From contig CAZZJS010000001.1 of the NCBI GenBank assembly GCA_964654855.1, positions 372,001 through 436,000 of the forward strand: a stretch of DNA of 64,000 nucleotides. Direction: 5' to 3'. Position numbers and translations under genes: made by a program. This DNA is from JALZUV01 sp964654855. Lineage in GTDB: Bacteria; Pseudomonadota; Alphaproteobacteria; Rickettsiales; JALZUV01. This document shows positions 40,910-50,080 of the stretch, piece by piece; within the stretch, counting starts at the first letter, position 1; the number at the start of each line of letters is the position of its first letter. Below the pieces are notes generated by a model. The model ran no database searches. It saw only the letters and a list, made by a program, of their open reading frames with translations, and was not told the origin of the DNA.

Positions 40910-41437
40910 TTAGGAAATCGGAGCTAGAATCATTACCGCTTGGCGACCTTCCATCTTCGGTTGCGTTTCAATACGAGCCTTTTCTGCTGCTTCTGCTTTG
41001 ACGCGATCCAGTACTTCCATTCCCAAATGTTGGTGTGCCATTTCACGCCCACGAAAACGTAGAGTAATCTTTACTTTATCGCCATTATCCAGAAACTTAT
41101 GCATTTGCTTCATTTTAATGCCAAGGTCATGGTCATCAATGCCTGGGCGGATTTTAATCTCTTTCAAGTGAATGATTTTTTGTTTCTTGCGCGCTTCGTT
41201 AGCTTTTTTCTGCGCTTCATATTTATATTTACCGTAATCAAGTATTTTACAGACAGGAGGTTCCGCGTTAGGGGAGACTTCAACAAGATCTAAGCCAGCT
41301 TCACGCGCACGTTTAAGTGCATCTTCAATAGGAACAACGCCCACCATTTCACCGGTTGCGCCGACGAGTCTTACTTTCTCGGAGGATATCCTTCCATTTA
41401 CCCGAGGACCCATATCTTTTTTGTTGTTATATGCCAT
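40910..41437 (-). CDS. infC: Translation initiation factor IF-3
   Basis: IF-3 prevents premature 50S joining and proofreads the start codon. The 175-residue protein has the N-domain (VRLVGATGEMVGVVPIEDAL, then VCKILDYGKYKYE) and the C-domain (KEIKIRPGIDDHDLGIKMK). It starts at ATG rather than the rare ATT used in enterobacteria. It is downstream of thrS by 36 bases; rpmI and rplT, its usual partners, do not follow in this window. Confidence 0.97.
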   Translation of the reverse strand: MAYNNKKDMGPRVNGRISSEKVRLVGATGEMVGVVPIEDALKRAREAGLDLVEVSPNAEPPVCKILDYGKYKYEAQKKANEARKKQKIIHLKEIKIRPGIDDHDLGIKMKQMHKFLDNGDKVKITLRFRGREMAHQHLGMEVLDRVKAEAAEKARIETQPKMEGRQAVMILAPIS

Positions 41438-41473
41438 GTATTTCCTTGTATCAGTTAAACGTTAAATAAGTCT

Positions 41474-43465
41474 TTAGATGGTTTCATCGCTATGGGAAGG
41501 TGGTTTTGTTTCTTCCACAAATTTTGCAATTGCTTCTTCTAGTGATATCACTTTTTGTCCTTGTTGGCCAAGCGTACGAATTGAAACGCTTTGCTCTTCT
41601 TTTTCGCGATTCCCCACGGCGATGATGTACGGAATTTTTTGATTCGAATATTCGCGTACTTTATAATTAATCTTCTCGCTGGTCAGGTCAGCTTGGGTGC
41701 TGATACCGGCAGCGTTTAGTTTATCGGTCACTTCTTGCGCGTAATCATCCACTTCATTGGTGATCGGTGCGACGACTACTTGCGCAGGTGAGAGCCAGAA
41801 TGGGAATTTACCCGCATATTCTTCAATCAAAATGCCGATGAAGCGTTCTAGCGATCCTAATATAGCGCGGTGAAGCATCACTGGGCGGTGCTTCTCATTA
41901 TCTTTACCGATATAATTGGCGTCTAAGCGGTCAGGGAGTACGAAATCCACCTGAAACGTGCCGCATTGCCAGTCACGGCCAATCGCATCACGTAGAACGA
42001 ATTCTAGCTTAGGGCCGTAAAACGCACCTTCACCGGGATTCATCGTATATTCTAAGTCGGTGGCTTCCACCGCTTCGCGTAAAGAGCTTTCAGCCTTATC
42101 CCACACAGCATCTGTACCCGCACGAGTTTCGGGGCGGTCAGAGAATTTGACGGTCACTTCTTCAAAGCCGAAATCTTTATAGATAGATTTTAGCAAGTTA
42201 CAGAAGGAGATCGTTTCCTCGGTAATTTGATCTTCGGTACAGAAGATATGTGCATCATCCTGCGTAAAGCCGCGCACGCGCATCAGGCCGTGCAGGGCGC
42301 CGGATGGTTCGTTACGGTGACAGGTGCCAAACTCTGCCATACGCAAGGGTAGGTCGCGGTAGCTTTTGATGCCTTGATTGAAGATTTGTACGTGACATGG
42401 GCAGTTCATCGGCTTCATGGCGAGTGTGCGTTCTTCATCCGATTCTGACGTGAACATATTCTCGCGGAATTTATCCCAGTGGCCTGATTCTTCCCAGAGG
42501 CGGCGATCTACCAGCATGGGCGTATTTACTTCCTGATAGCCTGCGGTACGTAAGCGTCCACGTACATAATCTTGAATCTTACGGTAAATTGCCCAGCCTT
42601 TATCATGCCAGAACGGGATACCAGTTGCTTCCTCTTGCAGGTGAAATAAGTCTAGCTCCTTACCCAATTTACGATGGTCGCGCTTATTAGCTTCTTCAAG
42701 GCGTAGAAGATATTTTTTTAAGTCTTTTGAGCTAGGCCAAGCAGTGCCGTAAATGCGTTGAAGTTGCTTATTTTTACTATCACCACGCCAATAAGCACCT
42801 GCTACTTTGAGTAGCTTAAAAGCGGATGGGATTTTAGTGAGTTGTGTAATATGCGGTCCACGACATAAATCGATAAATGCATCATCACCTTCGCCTTGGC
42901 GGTAGAGCGAGATTTTTCCAATCTCGGTCGTGTCATCTTCAGCCGCGCCTTTGATGAGTTCGGCTTTATAGCTCTCGCCGCGAGATTCAAACATCGCAAT
43001 GGCTTCAGCACGATCCCACATTTCGCGAGCCACAGGTGCCTCAGTGCCAATAATCTCAGCCATCTTCGCTTCAATCTTTGCGAAATCGTCCGTGCTGATA
43101 TTATAGTCCAGATCAACATCGTAATAGAAGCCATCATCAATAGTGGGGCCGATGGCGAGTTTCGCATCTGGCCAGAGTTGCTTGACCGCCTTTGCGAGTA
43201 CTTGCGCTGTCACGCTATGACGCATGATCTCTAGGCCTTCTTCATCACGAAGGGTCAAAAGGTGAATTTTATCACCATTTTGCAGAGGTTCAGAAAGGTC
43301 ACGCTGTATGCCGTTCACCTTCATGGCGATAGCCGCTTTGGCTAGGCCCGCACCAATAGATTCCGCTACTTGCTGCCCAGTAGGCGCAGTATCAAACTCT
43401 TTGTGAGATCCGTCGGGGAGGGTAATGCTAACCATACCAGAATTGTTCTGCGCGTGTGCAGACAT
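41474..43465 (-). CDS. thrS: Threonyl-tRNA synthetase
   Basis: Class II synthetase charging tRNA-Thr, with editing of serine. The 663-residue protein has the TGS domain (about 12-70), the editing domain, the catalytic core with zinc ligands in MNCPCHVQIF, TCHRNEPSG and MLHRAILGS, and the C-terminal anticodon-binding domain (VVAPITNEVDDY). Full length. First gene of the thrS-infC unit, divergent from the gene at 43591. No T-box is visible. Confidence 0.98.
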   Translation of the reverse strand: MSAHAQNNSGMVSITLPDGSHKEFDTAPTGQQVAESIGAGLAKAAIAMKVNGIQRDLSEPLQNGDKIHLLTLRDEEGLEIMRHSVTAQVLAKAVKQLWPDAKLAIGPTIDDGFYYDVDLDYNISTDDFAKIEAKMAEIIGTEAPVAREMWDRAEAIAMFESRGESYKAELIKGAAEDDTTEIGKISLYRQGEGDDAFIDLCRGPHITQLTKIPSAFKLLKVAGAYWRGDSKNKQLQRIYGTAWPSSKDLKKYLLRLEEANKRDHRKLGKELDLFHLQEEATGIPFWHDKGWAIYRKIQDYVRGRLRTAGYQEVNTPMLVDRRLWEESGHWDKFRENMFTSESDEERTLAMKPMNCPCHVQIFNQGIKSYRDLPLRMAEFGTCHRNEPSGALHGLMRVRGFTQDDAHIFCTEDQITEETISFCNLLKSIYKDFGFEEVTVKFSDRPETRAGTDAVWDKAESSLREAVEATDLEYTMNPGEGAFYGPKLEFVLRDAIGRDWQCGTFQVDFVLPDRLDANYIGKDNEKHRPVMLHRAILGSLERFIGILIEEYAGKFPFWLSPAQVVVAPITNEVDDYAQEVTDKLNAAGISTQADLTSEKINYKVREYSNQKIPYIIAVGNREKEEQSVSIRTLGQQGQKVISLEEAIAKFVEETKPPSHSDETI

Positions 43466-43590
43466 TAGGATGCGGTCATGAGGCGTATTTTATTCATGTC
43501 CGCAATGTAAAACTGCGGCTTACAGAGTCAAGCATTAGTTTACATATCACCGTTAACGAATAGTTAGGTTTTTCTTCTTATGATACATGC

Positions 43591-43944
43591 ATGAGACCAT
43601 TAATCACACGAACGTATAGAAAAGGGGATGTTCTCTTCCGCGAAGGGGAGGGGCCTGGGCCAGCTTTCCTTATCATCAGTGGCAAGGTGGGGGTTACTGC
43701 AGGAGGTGAGCCCGGAACTGAAGTTGCCATTATCGGAGAAAATGGAATTGTTGGTGAGATGTCTATTATTGATGACTCGCCACGCTCTGCAACAGTCACC
43801 GCAGCAGAAGAACTAACTTGCTATGTGATTGACCGCATTAGGTTTCATGAGCTATTTGAGGGCGCGCACCCTATTGCGAAAAAACTATTCGAGATTCAAA
43901 CCCAGCGTTTACGTAAGGCTACAAAACAGCTAACCTCTTCCTAA
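43591..43944 (+). CDS. Stand-alone cyclic-nucleotide-binding domain protein
   Basis: A 117-residue protein consisting of one cNMP-binding beta-roll (RKGDVLFREGEGPGPAFLII and GENGIVGEMSIIDDSPRSAT). The phosphate-binding cassette GEMSIIDDSPRSAT retains the Glu and the Arg that contact cyclic nucleotide in CRP-type proteins. There is no helix-turn-helix, kinase or channel domain. It may be a regulatory subunit. Its 3' end overlaps the convergent glycosyltransferase gene by 15 bases. Confidence 0.85.
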   Translation: MRPLITRTYRKGDVLFREGEGPGPAFLIISGKVGVTAGGEPGTEVAIIGENGIVGEMSIIDDSPRSATVTAAEELTCYVIDRIRFHELFEGAHPIAKKLFEIQTQRLRKATKQLTSS

Positions 43945-44721
43945 GGCTTCTTTTTTATAAAATTCACGGGTTTTGGCTAAACGCATGGTACGCCAGAAGG
44001 CATAAAAGAGTGAGTGGACAAATCCTTCCGGGCCAAAACGCCAATAGCCGCGCCCAAAATAAGCTTTAGGAAACATCACAAATGGTTCCAGCACTAAACG
44101 TAAGGCGCTTACTTTCTTTCCACGAGCAACATTATCTTTGGCTTGTTGGCCAGAGTAAAAATTCATTTTCTCATTCATGTGAGCGTAGTTACGAAAGCCT
44201 GAATGATGGATCGGAGCCTCTATCCGCACCGTTGACAGGGAATCGGTTTTGTCGATGACTGAGTCGTGGACGATACTCTCTTTAAAGCCCGCCTTGTCTT
44301 TAGGATAGAGACGAACGAAAAATCCGGAAGGGGAGAATTTACGCGGTTTATCCTCAAAAGGAAAAACCATGGTATTACGGATTGCATAAAGCGCATCCTT
44401 TGGCTCGCCATCAGCAAACAGTGCTTTTATATGCTCCACTAGCGCTGGTGAACAGGCTTCATCCGCATCTAAATTTAATACCCAGCGGTTCTTACAGAGG
44501 TTTTCGCAAAAGACTTTTTGCGGTCCATAACCGGGCCATTCGTTAAATAAAACCTGAGAGGCGCCGAGATCCTTCGCCTTATCCATCGTGCCATCGGTGG
44601 AGCCGCTATCGACCACAATTAGCTCATCCACCCAGTCTTTAGTCGACTCAATCGGCAAATGAATGCGATCAGCTTCATTCTTGCAAATGATGAAAACGGA
44701 GAGAGGTAATTTTTTGCTCAT
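43930..44721 (-). CDS. Family 2 glycosyltransferase (LPS core type)
   Basis: A 263-residue GT-A glycosyltransferase with the N-terminal FIICKNEADRI, the VVDSGSTDGT nucleotide-sugar loop and the metal-binding NLDADEACS, plus a C-terminal HHSGFRNYAHMNEK. It resembles the WaaE/KdtX-type enzymes that add sugars to the LPS inner core. The exact acceptor is unknown. It is divergent from recG by 47 bases. Confidence 0.87.
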   Translation of the reverse strand: MSKKLPLSVFIICKNEADRIHLPIESTKDWVDELIVVDSGSTDGTMDKAKDLGASQVLFNEWPGYGPQKVFCENLCKNRWVLNLDADEACSPALVEHIKALFADGEPKDALYAIRNTMVFPFEDKPRKFSPSGFFVRLYPKDKAGFKESIVHDSVIDKTDSLSTVRIEAPIHHSGFRNYAHMNEKMNFYSGQQAKDNVARGKKVSALRLVLEPFVMFPKAYFGRGYWRFGPEGFVHSLFYAFWRTMRLAKTREFYKKEALGRG

Positions 44722-44768
44722 GCATGTTTCCTAATGGTTTTCATTGATAAAATCACTATGAAAGAAGG

Positions 44769-46877
44769 ATGCGTCCTGCTGAATTAGATAACTGGTTTTT
44801 TAATCTACGCCATTTAAAGGGCGTGGGAGAGAAAACTTACGAGCAGCTTCAGCAGTTATTGAAGCGTGAGACCCCATCTGTGCGCGATATGTTGATGCAT
44901 CTACCAGTCGATGTGGTGGATCGCTCGATGACTAGCCATATTACGGATGAATCTGAAGGGCAGGTGGTGACGCTGCAATTAGTAGTTGATAAGCATTACG
45001 CCGCGCCGCGTGGCCGAAGGCGGGTGCCGTATCGGATTGCATGCCATAATGAACAAATCTCGCTGAATCTGATTTTCTTTAATGCGAAGGGAGATTATCT
45101 GAGCCGTACCTTCCCTGAAGGCCAAGTGCGTTTGGTTTCAGGTAAGTTGGAGCAAGGTAAGCAAGGTTGGCAGATTGTACATCCGCAAATGGTCGCTCGC
45201 CCTGAGCAAGAAGAGAAGGTTGCGAAGCTGGAGCCAATCTATCCGCTGACACAGGGGCTACATCACCGCAAGTTGCTAGAATTGATGAGCCAGTCTATTG
45301 CACAAGTGAGTAAGATACCCGAATGGCTCGATCCGGAATGGAAAAAGAGTCAGGGGTGGCGCTGTTTTTACCGTAGTCTCCGTTTGATTCATGAACCTGA
45401 GAATCGCGAAGATATCAGCAGCAATGGCCCTTATTACCAACGCCTTATTTACGATGAACTCCTTGCCAGTCAACTCACCTTAGCATTGGTGCGTGAGAAG
45501 ATGCAGCGCAGTGCCTATGCGCCCAAAGTTGCGCCACAAGGAACGTTACGCCAGCAATTGATCAAGAGTTTGCCCTTTACACTCACGGGTGGGCAGCAAG
45601 AGGTTCTAGGCGATATTGATAGCGATATGGCGAGTGGCAAACGAATGCTTCGCCTGCTGCAGGGCGATGTAGGTAGCGGCAAAACCGTAGTCGCATTGGC
45701 GGCTATGTTGGCGGTTGTTGAAGCGGGTGGACAAGCCGCATTAATGGTACCAACGGAAATTCTGGGGCGTCAGCACCTTGCAGCCTTTCAAAAGATTTTG
45801 GAGCCATTAGGTGTGTCAGTGGCATTGCTTTCTGGCTCCTGCGAACCAGTGGAGCGTGCGCGAGTGATGGCGCAGATGGAAAGCGGTGAGCTACCGATTG
45901 TGATTGGAACTCATGCGGTCTTTCAAGATTCCGTAAAATTCAAAAACCTCATGCTTGCTGTGGTGGATGAGCAGCATCGTTTTGGGGTGAATCAACGGCT
46001 TAAATTGGCGGATAAAGGGCAGGGTACGCATATGTTGCTAATGTCTGCTACGCCGATTCCGCGTAGTCTCACCATGACGTTATTTGGCGATATGGATGTA
46101 TCGATCCTGCGTGAAAAGCCAGCTGGTAGGCAGGAGATTAAAACCAGTGCGATGCCGCTCGCCCGTTATGAGCAAGTGATGCAATCGGTTGAGCAAGCCT
46201 TACAACGGGGTGAGAAAATCTATTGGATATGCCCGCTTGTCGAAGGCTCGGAAGAGATGGATGATGATTTAGCGGCGGCGGTTGAGCGCCATCGCGAATT
46301 TGCTATGCGATTTGGTAAGCTTACCAATGTGACCCTTGTGCATGGCCGCATTAAAGGTGAAGAACGCGAGATTGAGATGCAGCGTTTTGCCATTGGTGAG
46401 TCTCGACTTCTTGTTGCGACGACGGTGGTGGAAGTCGGCGTCGATGTACCGGATGCGACGATTATGATAATTGAACATGCAGAACGTTTTGGTCTCGCAC
46501 AACTGCATCAGCTACGTGGGCGCGCGGGACGAAGTGATAAAGCCTCGAGCTGCTTACTCCTTTATGCGGATAAAGTCGGTGAAACTAGCCGCGAGCGCCT
46601 GAAGGTAATGCGCGAAAGTAATGATGGCTTTTATCTGGCGGAAGAAGATTTACGCTTACGTGGAAGTGGTGAGATATTGGGTACACGTCAAAGTGGCTTG
46701 CCGAGTTTCCATTTTGCCGAGCTGCCGCGCGATCAAGTGCTACTCAAAGCCGCGCGTGACGAAGTAAAACTGATTTTACATAGCGATATGGACTTAGAGA
46801 GTGAGCGCGGGCAGCGTTTACGAATGTTGCTCTACTTGTTTGGACAAGACGAAAAATTACGCTTCTTTAAGAGCTAG
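44769..46877 (+). CDS. recG: ATP-dependent DNA helicase RecG
   Basis: RecG remodels stalled replication forks and Holliday junctions. The 702-residue protein has the N-terminal wedge/OB domain (about 60-150), Walker A in QGDVGSGKTVVAL, the DEQH box in VVDEQHRFGVNQR, SATPIPRSLTMTLFGDMDVS and the TRG-region LRGRAGRSDKASSCLLLY. Full length. Convergent with lpxB, with an 11-base overlap of the stops. Confidence 0.96.
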   Translation: MRPAELDNWFFNLRHLKGVGEKTYEQLQQLLKRETPSVRDMLMHLPVDVVDRSMTSHITDESEGQVVTLQLVVDKHYAAPRGRRRVPYRIACHNEQISLNLIFFNAKGDYLSRTFPEGQVRLVSGKLEQGKQGWQIVHPQMVARPEQEEKVAKLEPIYPLTQGLHHRKLLELMSQSIAQVSKIPEWLDPEWKKSQGWRCFYRSLRLIHEPENREDISSNGPYYQRLIYDELLASQLTLALVREKMQRSAYAPKVAPQGTLRQQLIKSLPFTLTGGQQEVLGDIDSDMASGKRMLRLLQGDVGSGKTVVALAAMLAVVEAGGQAALMVPTEILGRQHLAAFQKILEPLGVSVALLSGSCEPVERARVMAQMESGELPIVIGTHAVFQDSVKFKNLMLAVVDEQHRFGVNQRLKLADKGQGTHMLLMSATPIPRSLTMTLFGDMDVSILREKPAGRQEIKTSAMPLARYEQVMQSVEQALQRGEKIYWICPLVEGSEEMDDDLAAAVERHREFAMRFGKLTNVTLVHGRIKGEEREIEMQRFAIGESRLLVATTVVEVGVDVPDATIMIIEHAERFGLAQLHQLRGRAGRSDKASSCLLLYADKVGETSRERLKVMRESNDGFYLAEEDLRLRGSGEILGTRQSGLPSFHFAELPRDQVLLKAARDEVKLILHSDMDLESERGQRLRMLLYLFGQDEKLRFFKS

Positions 46878-48033
46878 CGATCTCGAGCACTTCTTCCGCT
46901 GCAAGTTGCGACGGTGCTTTGCTATTCTCTGGAATCAACATGCCCAGCGCATACTGGGCTTCTTCCACCTGCTTATCGCCGACCTCATGGTCAGCTAGGA
47001 ATGTCGTAAGTTTTTTCGCGAGCTTATCAGGGTGGCATCTCTCTTGGAGTAATTCAGGGATAGCCTCGCGATTGAGCAATAGATTGACGAGGCTGACGAA
47101 TTTCACCTTAATCATACGGCGCAATAGCCAAGCGGTGATGGCTGAGACGCGATAGGTGACGACCATCGGCACACGCGCGCAAGCAAGTTCTAATGTGATA
47201 GTGCCAGATTTTACCAGCGCGACAGTGGCTGCGGCGAAAGCATCATGCTTTTCATCTTGTTCGGTTACGATAATAGGTTGCCCCGGCCATTCTTCCAGAT
47301 CATCTTGAATCTCATGTTCCATATTTTTAGGTACAATCAACACTTCGGTTAAGCCGCCGTAACGCGCCGTAAGTAGTTCCAATGTTTGTTGGAAAATAGA
47401 CAGATGGCGACGGATTTCAGTAGGGCGACTGCCGGGCAGTAGTAAGATGACTTGCGCACCAGGCAAAATGCCATGCTTCTCCCGAAATGCTTCACCATCA
47501 GCACGGGTATAGTCATCTTCCAACACGGGGTGGCCGATGAAGCTGGTGGATAGACCTTCTTTCTCAAAATAAGGTGGCTCGAATGGCAGAAGAACGAGGA
47601 GCTTATCGAATAGTTTCGCAATCTTTGCAGCCCGTTTGGGTTTGTAAGCCCATACGGTAGGCGCGACATAATGCACGAATTTGATGTTATCGGTTTTGCC
47701 AGATTCACGTAGCTGTTTCACCAAGCGAAAGTTAAAACCGGGAGAATCAATAGTGACGACGACATTAGGTTGCTTAGCGATAATATCTTCAGCCATTTGG
47801 CGCATACGACGTTTCAGCTTGCGGATATGCGGAAGCACTTCAGCAAAGCCCATGAGGGATAGTTCTTTAAAATCAAAAAGTGAATCTAAACCTTGTGCCA
47901 TCATTTTAGGGCCGCCAAGGCCAGAAAACGTAACCTGAGGGTTAAGCCTTTTAAGCGCCACCATCATCTTACCGCCGAGCAAATCACCAGAGGCTTCCCC
48001 TGCGATGAGATAGACATGTGGAGCTTTGGTCAT
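46867..48033 (-). CDS. lpxB: Lipid-A-disaccharide synthase
   Basis: LpxB joins lipid X and UDP-2,3-diacylglucosamine into the lipid A disaccharide at the inner membrane. The 388-residue protein shows LIAGEASGDLLGGKMM, GLGGPKMMAQG, VDSPGFNFRL (as TIDSPGFNF) and VSLVNLLLNREAIPELLQ. It is the last gene of the envelope operon that starts at frr, and follows lpxI after one base. Confidence 0.97.
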   Translation of the reverse strand: MTKAPHVYLIAGEASGDLLGGKMMVALKRLNPQVTFSGLGGPKMMAQGLDSLFDFKELSLMGFAEVLPHIRKLKRRMRQMAEDIIAKQPNVVVTIDSPGFNFRLVKQLRESGKTDNIKFVHYVAPTVWAYKPKRAAKIAKLFDKLLVLLPFEPPYFEKEGLSTSFIGHPVLEDDYTRADGEAFREKHGILPGAQVILLLPGSRPTEIRRHLSIFQQTLELLTARYGGLTEVLIVPKNMEHEIQDDLEEWPGQPIIVTEQDEKHDAFAAATVALVKSGTITLELACARVPMVVTYRVSAITAWLLRRMIKVKFVSLVNLLLNREAIPELLQERCHPDKLAKKLTTFLADHEVGDKQVEEAQYALGMLIPENSKAPSQLAAEEVLEIASS

Positions 48034-48034
48034 G

Positions 48035-48826
48035 TTATACGCCTATCACAAATAGGCCGTGTTTGTCAGCCAGAGCGATGACATCATCACGGTGCAGGAT
48101 AATGGAGCCTTCTGCTTCTAGCACCACGCCGGCAAATTCACCTTCGGCAAGCGTTTTGATGGTATCGGGCCCGATTGCGGGTAGGTCAACTCGACGCTCT
48201 TGTGCAGGTTTTTTCATCTTAGCAAGGATGGCACCTTTGGCAGTGCTTACACGTTTGAGTAAAGCATCTGTTCCTTGCTCATCTTCTTCGGCGAGGATTG
48301 CTTCATTTTGGATAATGACGGCTTGGCCAATATCGCGCGCGCCTAAATCTCGTGCGGCTTGGGCAGCGAGTTCAATATCACTCATATTATTGGGCTGAGT
48401 TTGAGTCAGTACGCCTTTGGGGGTGAGGAGATCGCCGAGCACTTCATCTGCACCGATAATGCTGAAGCCTTCTTCTTCAAAAACGCTAACAATGGCTTTG
48501 AACAACGCGTCATCGCCTTTGAAAAACGCAGCACCGAGGCGTTTAAGGATTTTCGCAGCGAGGGCAGGAGGCTTCAAGGCTTTGAGTGGCGGACGGCTAA
48601 GTTTGCCAGCCATGATGATATCTTTAACACCATGCTCGCTGAATATTTCCATCGTGCGGGCAATTTCAGCCATCGGAATCCATTCATGCGCAACGCCATC
48701 GGTTAAAGTTGGGTTTGCATCTTCCTTGATTGCCAGCACGAAGCATTCACGTGATTGCGATTTCAAAGCCTCTAGGATGAGAGCGGGGAGATCACCCTGT
48801 CCGGCAATCAGCCCGACTTTGCTCAT
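48035..48826 (-). CDS. lpxI: UDP-2,3-diacylglucosamine pyrophosphatase LpxI
   Basis: LpxI hydrolyses UDP-2,3-diacylglucosamine to lipid X, replacing LpxH in most alphaproteobacteria. The 263-residue protein has GLIAGQGDLPALI at the N-terminus, GADEVLGDLLTPKGVLTQ, and the C-terminal DLPAIGPDTIKTLAEGEFAG of the DUF1009 family. Length is normal. Its position between lpxA and lpxB supports the role. Confidence 0.95.
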   Translation of the reverse strand: MSKVGLIAGQGDLPALILEALKSQSRECFVLAIKEDANPTLTDGVAHEWIPMAEIARTMEIFSEHGVKDIIMAGKLSRPPLKALKPPALAAKILKRLGAAFFKGDDALFKAIVSVFEEEGFSIIGADEVLGDLLTPKGVLTQTQPNNMSDIELAAQAARDLGARDIGQAVIIQNEAILAEEDEQGTDALLKRVSTAKGAILAKMKKPAQERRVDLPAIGPDTIKTLAEGEFAGVVLEAEGSIILHRDDVIALADKHGLFVIGV

Positions 48827-48828
48827 GG

Positions 48829-49623
48829 TTAGCTCGCCTTCGGAACGCAGATGGAGCGTGAACCTGCATTTTCGATAAAGTCGATCACTTCTTGCACTTG
48901 CTCATTCTCGCTATGAGTAGACTTTACAGCTTTGCTGCGTGCCTCTAGCGTGTCATTCGCGGCGAACAGTTCTTTATAAGCGTTGCGTAATCCATGAATA
49001 GCATCGCGTGAGAAACCGCGACGTTTTAGGCCAATAAGGTTGAGGCCAGCAAGATTAGCACGCTCGCCAATGACAGAACCGTAAGGGATGACATCATGTT
49101 CTACACCAGACAAGCCACCAATAATGGCATGTTTGCCGATGCGTACAAATTGATGCACTGCGGCGAGGCCGCCAATGATTGTATGATCGTCCACTTCAAC
49201 ATGGCCCGCGAGGGTGGCATTATTGGCGAGGATAACATGATTACCTACTTTACAATCATGTGCAATATGGCTGGCCACCATGAAGAGGCAATTATCACCA
49301 ACGGTAGTTTCTCCACCACCATCGCCTGTGCCGGGGTTCATCGTTACATGCTCGCGGATGGTATTGTTTTTACCGATAGTGAGAGTGGTTTTCTCGCCTG
49401 CAAATTTCAAATCCTGCGGCGCATGACCGAGGCTTGCGAAAGGAAAGATAACCGTACCTTCACCGATAGTCGTATGCCCATCAATGGCGACATGGCTTTT
49501 GAGCGTGACATTATTGCCAAGCACCACATTCGCGCCGATAGAACAAAATGCTCCAATCGTGACATTGTCACCAAGTGTGGCGCCGTCTTCAATTACGGCG
49601 CTAAAATGGATGTTTTGGCTCAC
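48829..49623 (-). CDS. lpxA: UDP-N-acetylglucosamine acyltransferase
   Basis: First step of lipid A synthesis: O-acylation of UDP-GlcNAc. The 264-residue protein has left-handed beta-helix hexapeptide repeats, the catalytic His region (VASHIAHDCKVGNHVILAN) and the C-terminal helical domain (GFSRDAIHGLRNAYKELF). Normal length. It follows fabZ after 2 bases. Confidence 0.97.
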   Translation of the reverse strand: MSQNIHFSAVIEDGATLGDNVTIGAFCSIGANVVLGNNVTLKSHVAIDGHTTIGEGTVIFPFASLGHAPQDLKFAGEKTTLTIGKNNTIREHVTMNPGTGDGGGETTVGDNCLFMVASHIAHDCKVGNHVILANNATLAGHVEVDDHTIIGGLAAVHQFVRIGKHAIIGGLSGVEHDVIPYGSVIGERANLAGLNLIGLKRRGFSRDAIHGLRNAYKELFAANDTLEARSKAVKSTHSENEQVQEVIDFIENAGSRSICVPKAS

Positions 49624-49625
49624 GC

Positions 49626-50075
49626 TTAATCCAGCATAATCATGGCTTGGACGGAAGCTTCGGCAACTTTCGTGCCTTCAACCGTGGCAACGCAATCAAA
49701 CTTCCATACGTTGCGTCGCGCTTGCGTTTTCTGCACGAGAATTTCAATCGTATCACCTGGGCCAACAGGTTGGCGGAACTTCGCTTTATCGACGGACATG
49801 AAGTACACGAGTTTACCTTCTGCTTCATCACCCAGCGTATGCACGACCAGTGCGCCTGAAGTTTGTGCCATCGCTTCGATAATTAAAACACCTGGCATCA
49901 CTGGTTTTTCTGGGAAGTGACCGACGAAGAAAGGTTCATTAATGGTCACGTTCTTCACACCAACGGCGCTTTCGCCAGGTACGATATTTTTCATTTTATC
50001 GATTAATAGGAAAGGATAACGATGCGGAATCATCCGCATAATGTCATTTACATCTAATACAAGATCTTCGCTCAT
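49626..50075 (-). CDS. fabZ: 3-hydroxyacyl-ACP dehydratase FabZ
   Basis: FabZ dehydrates beta-hydroxyacyl-ACP in fatty acid synthesis. The 149-residue hot-dog protein has MIPHRYPFLLIDK, the catalytic FVGHFPEKPVMPGVLIIEAM with His and Glu, and normal length. It sits between lpxD and lpxA, which compete with it for hydroxyacyl-ACP. Confidence 0.97.
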   Translation of the reverse strand: MSEDLVLDVNDIMRMIPHRYPFLLIDKMKNIVPGESAVGVKNVTINEPFFVGHFPEKPVMPGVLIIEAMAQTSGALVVHTLGDEAEGKLVYFMSVDKAKFRQPVGPGDTIEILVQKTQARRNVWKFDCVATVEGTKVAEASVQAMIMLD

Positions 50076-50080
50076 ATCAT

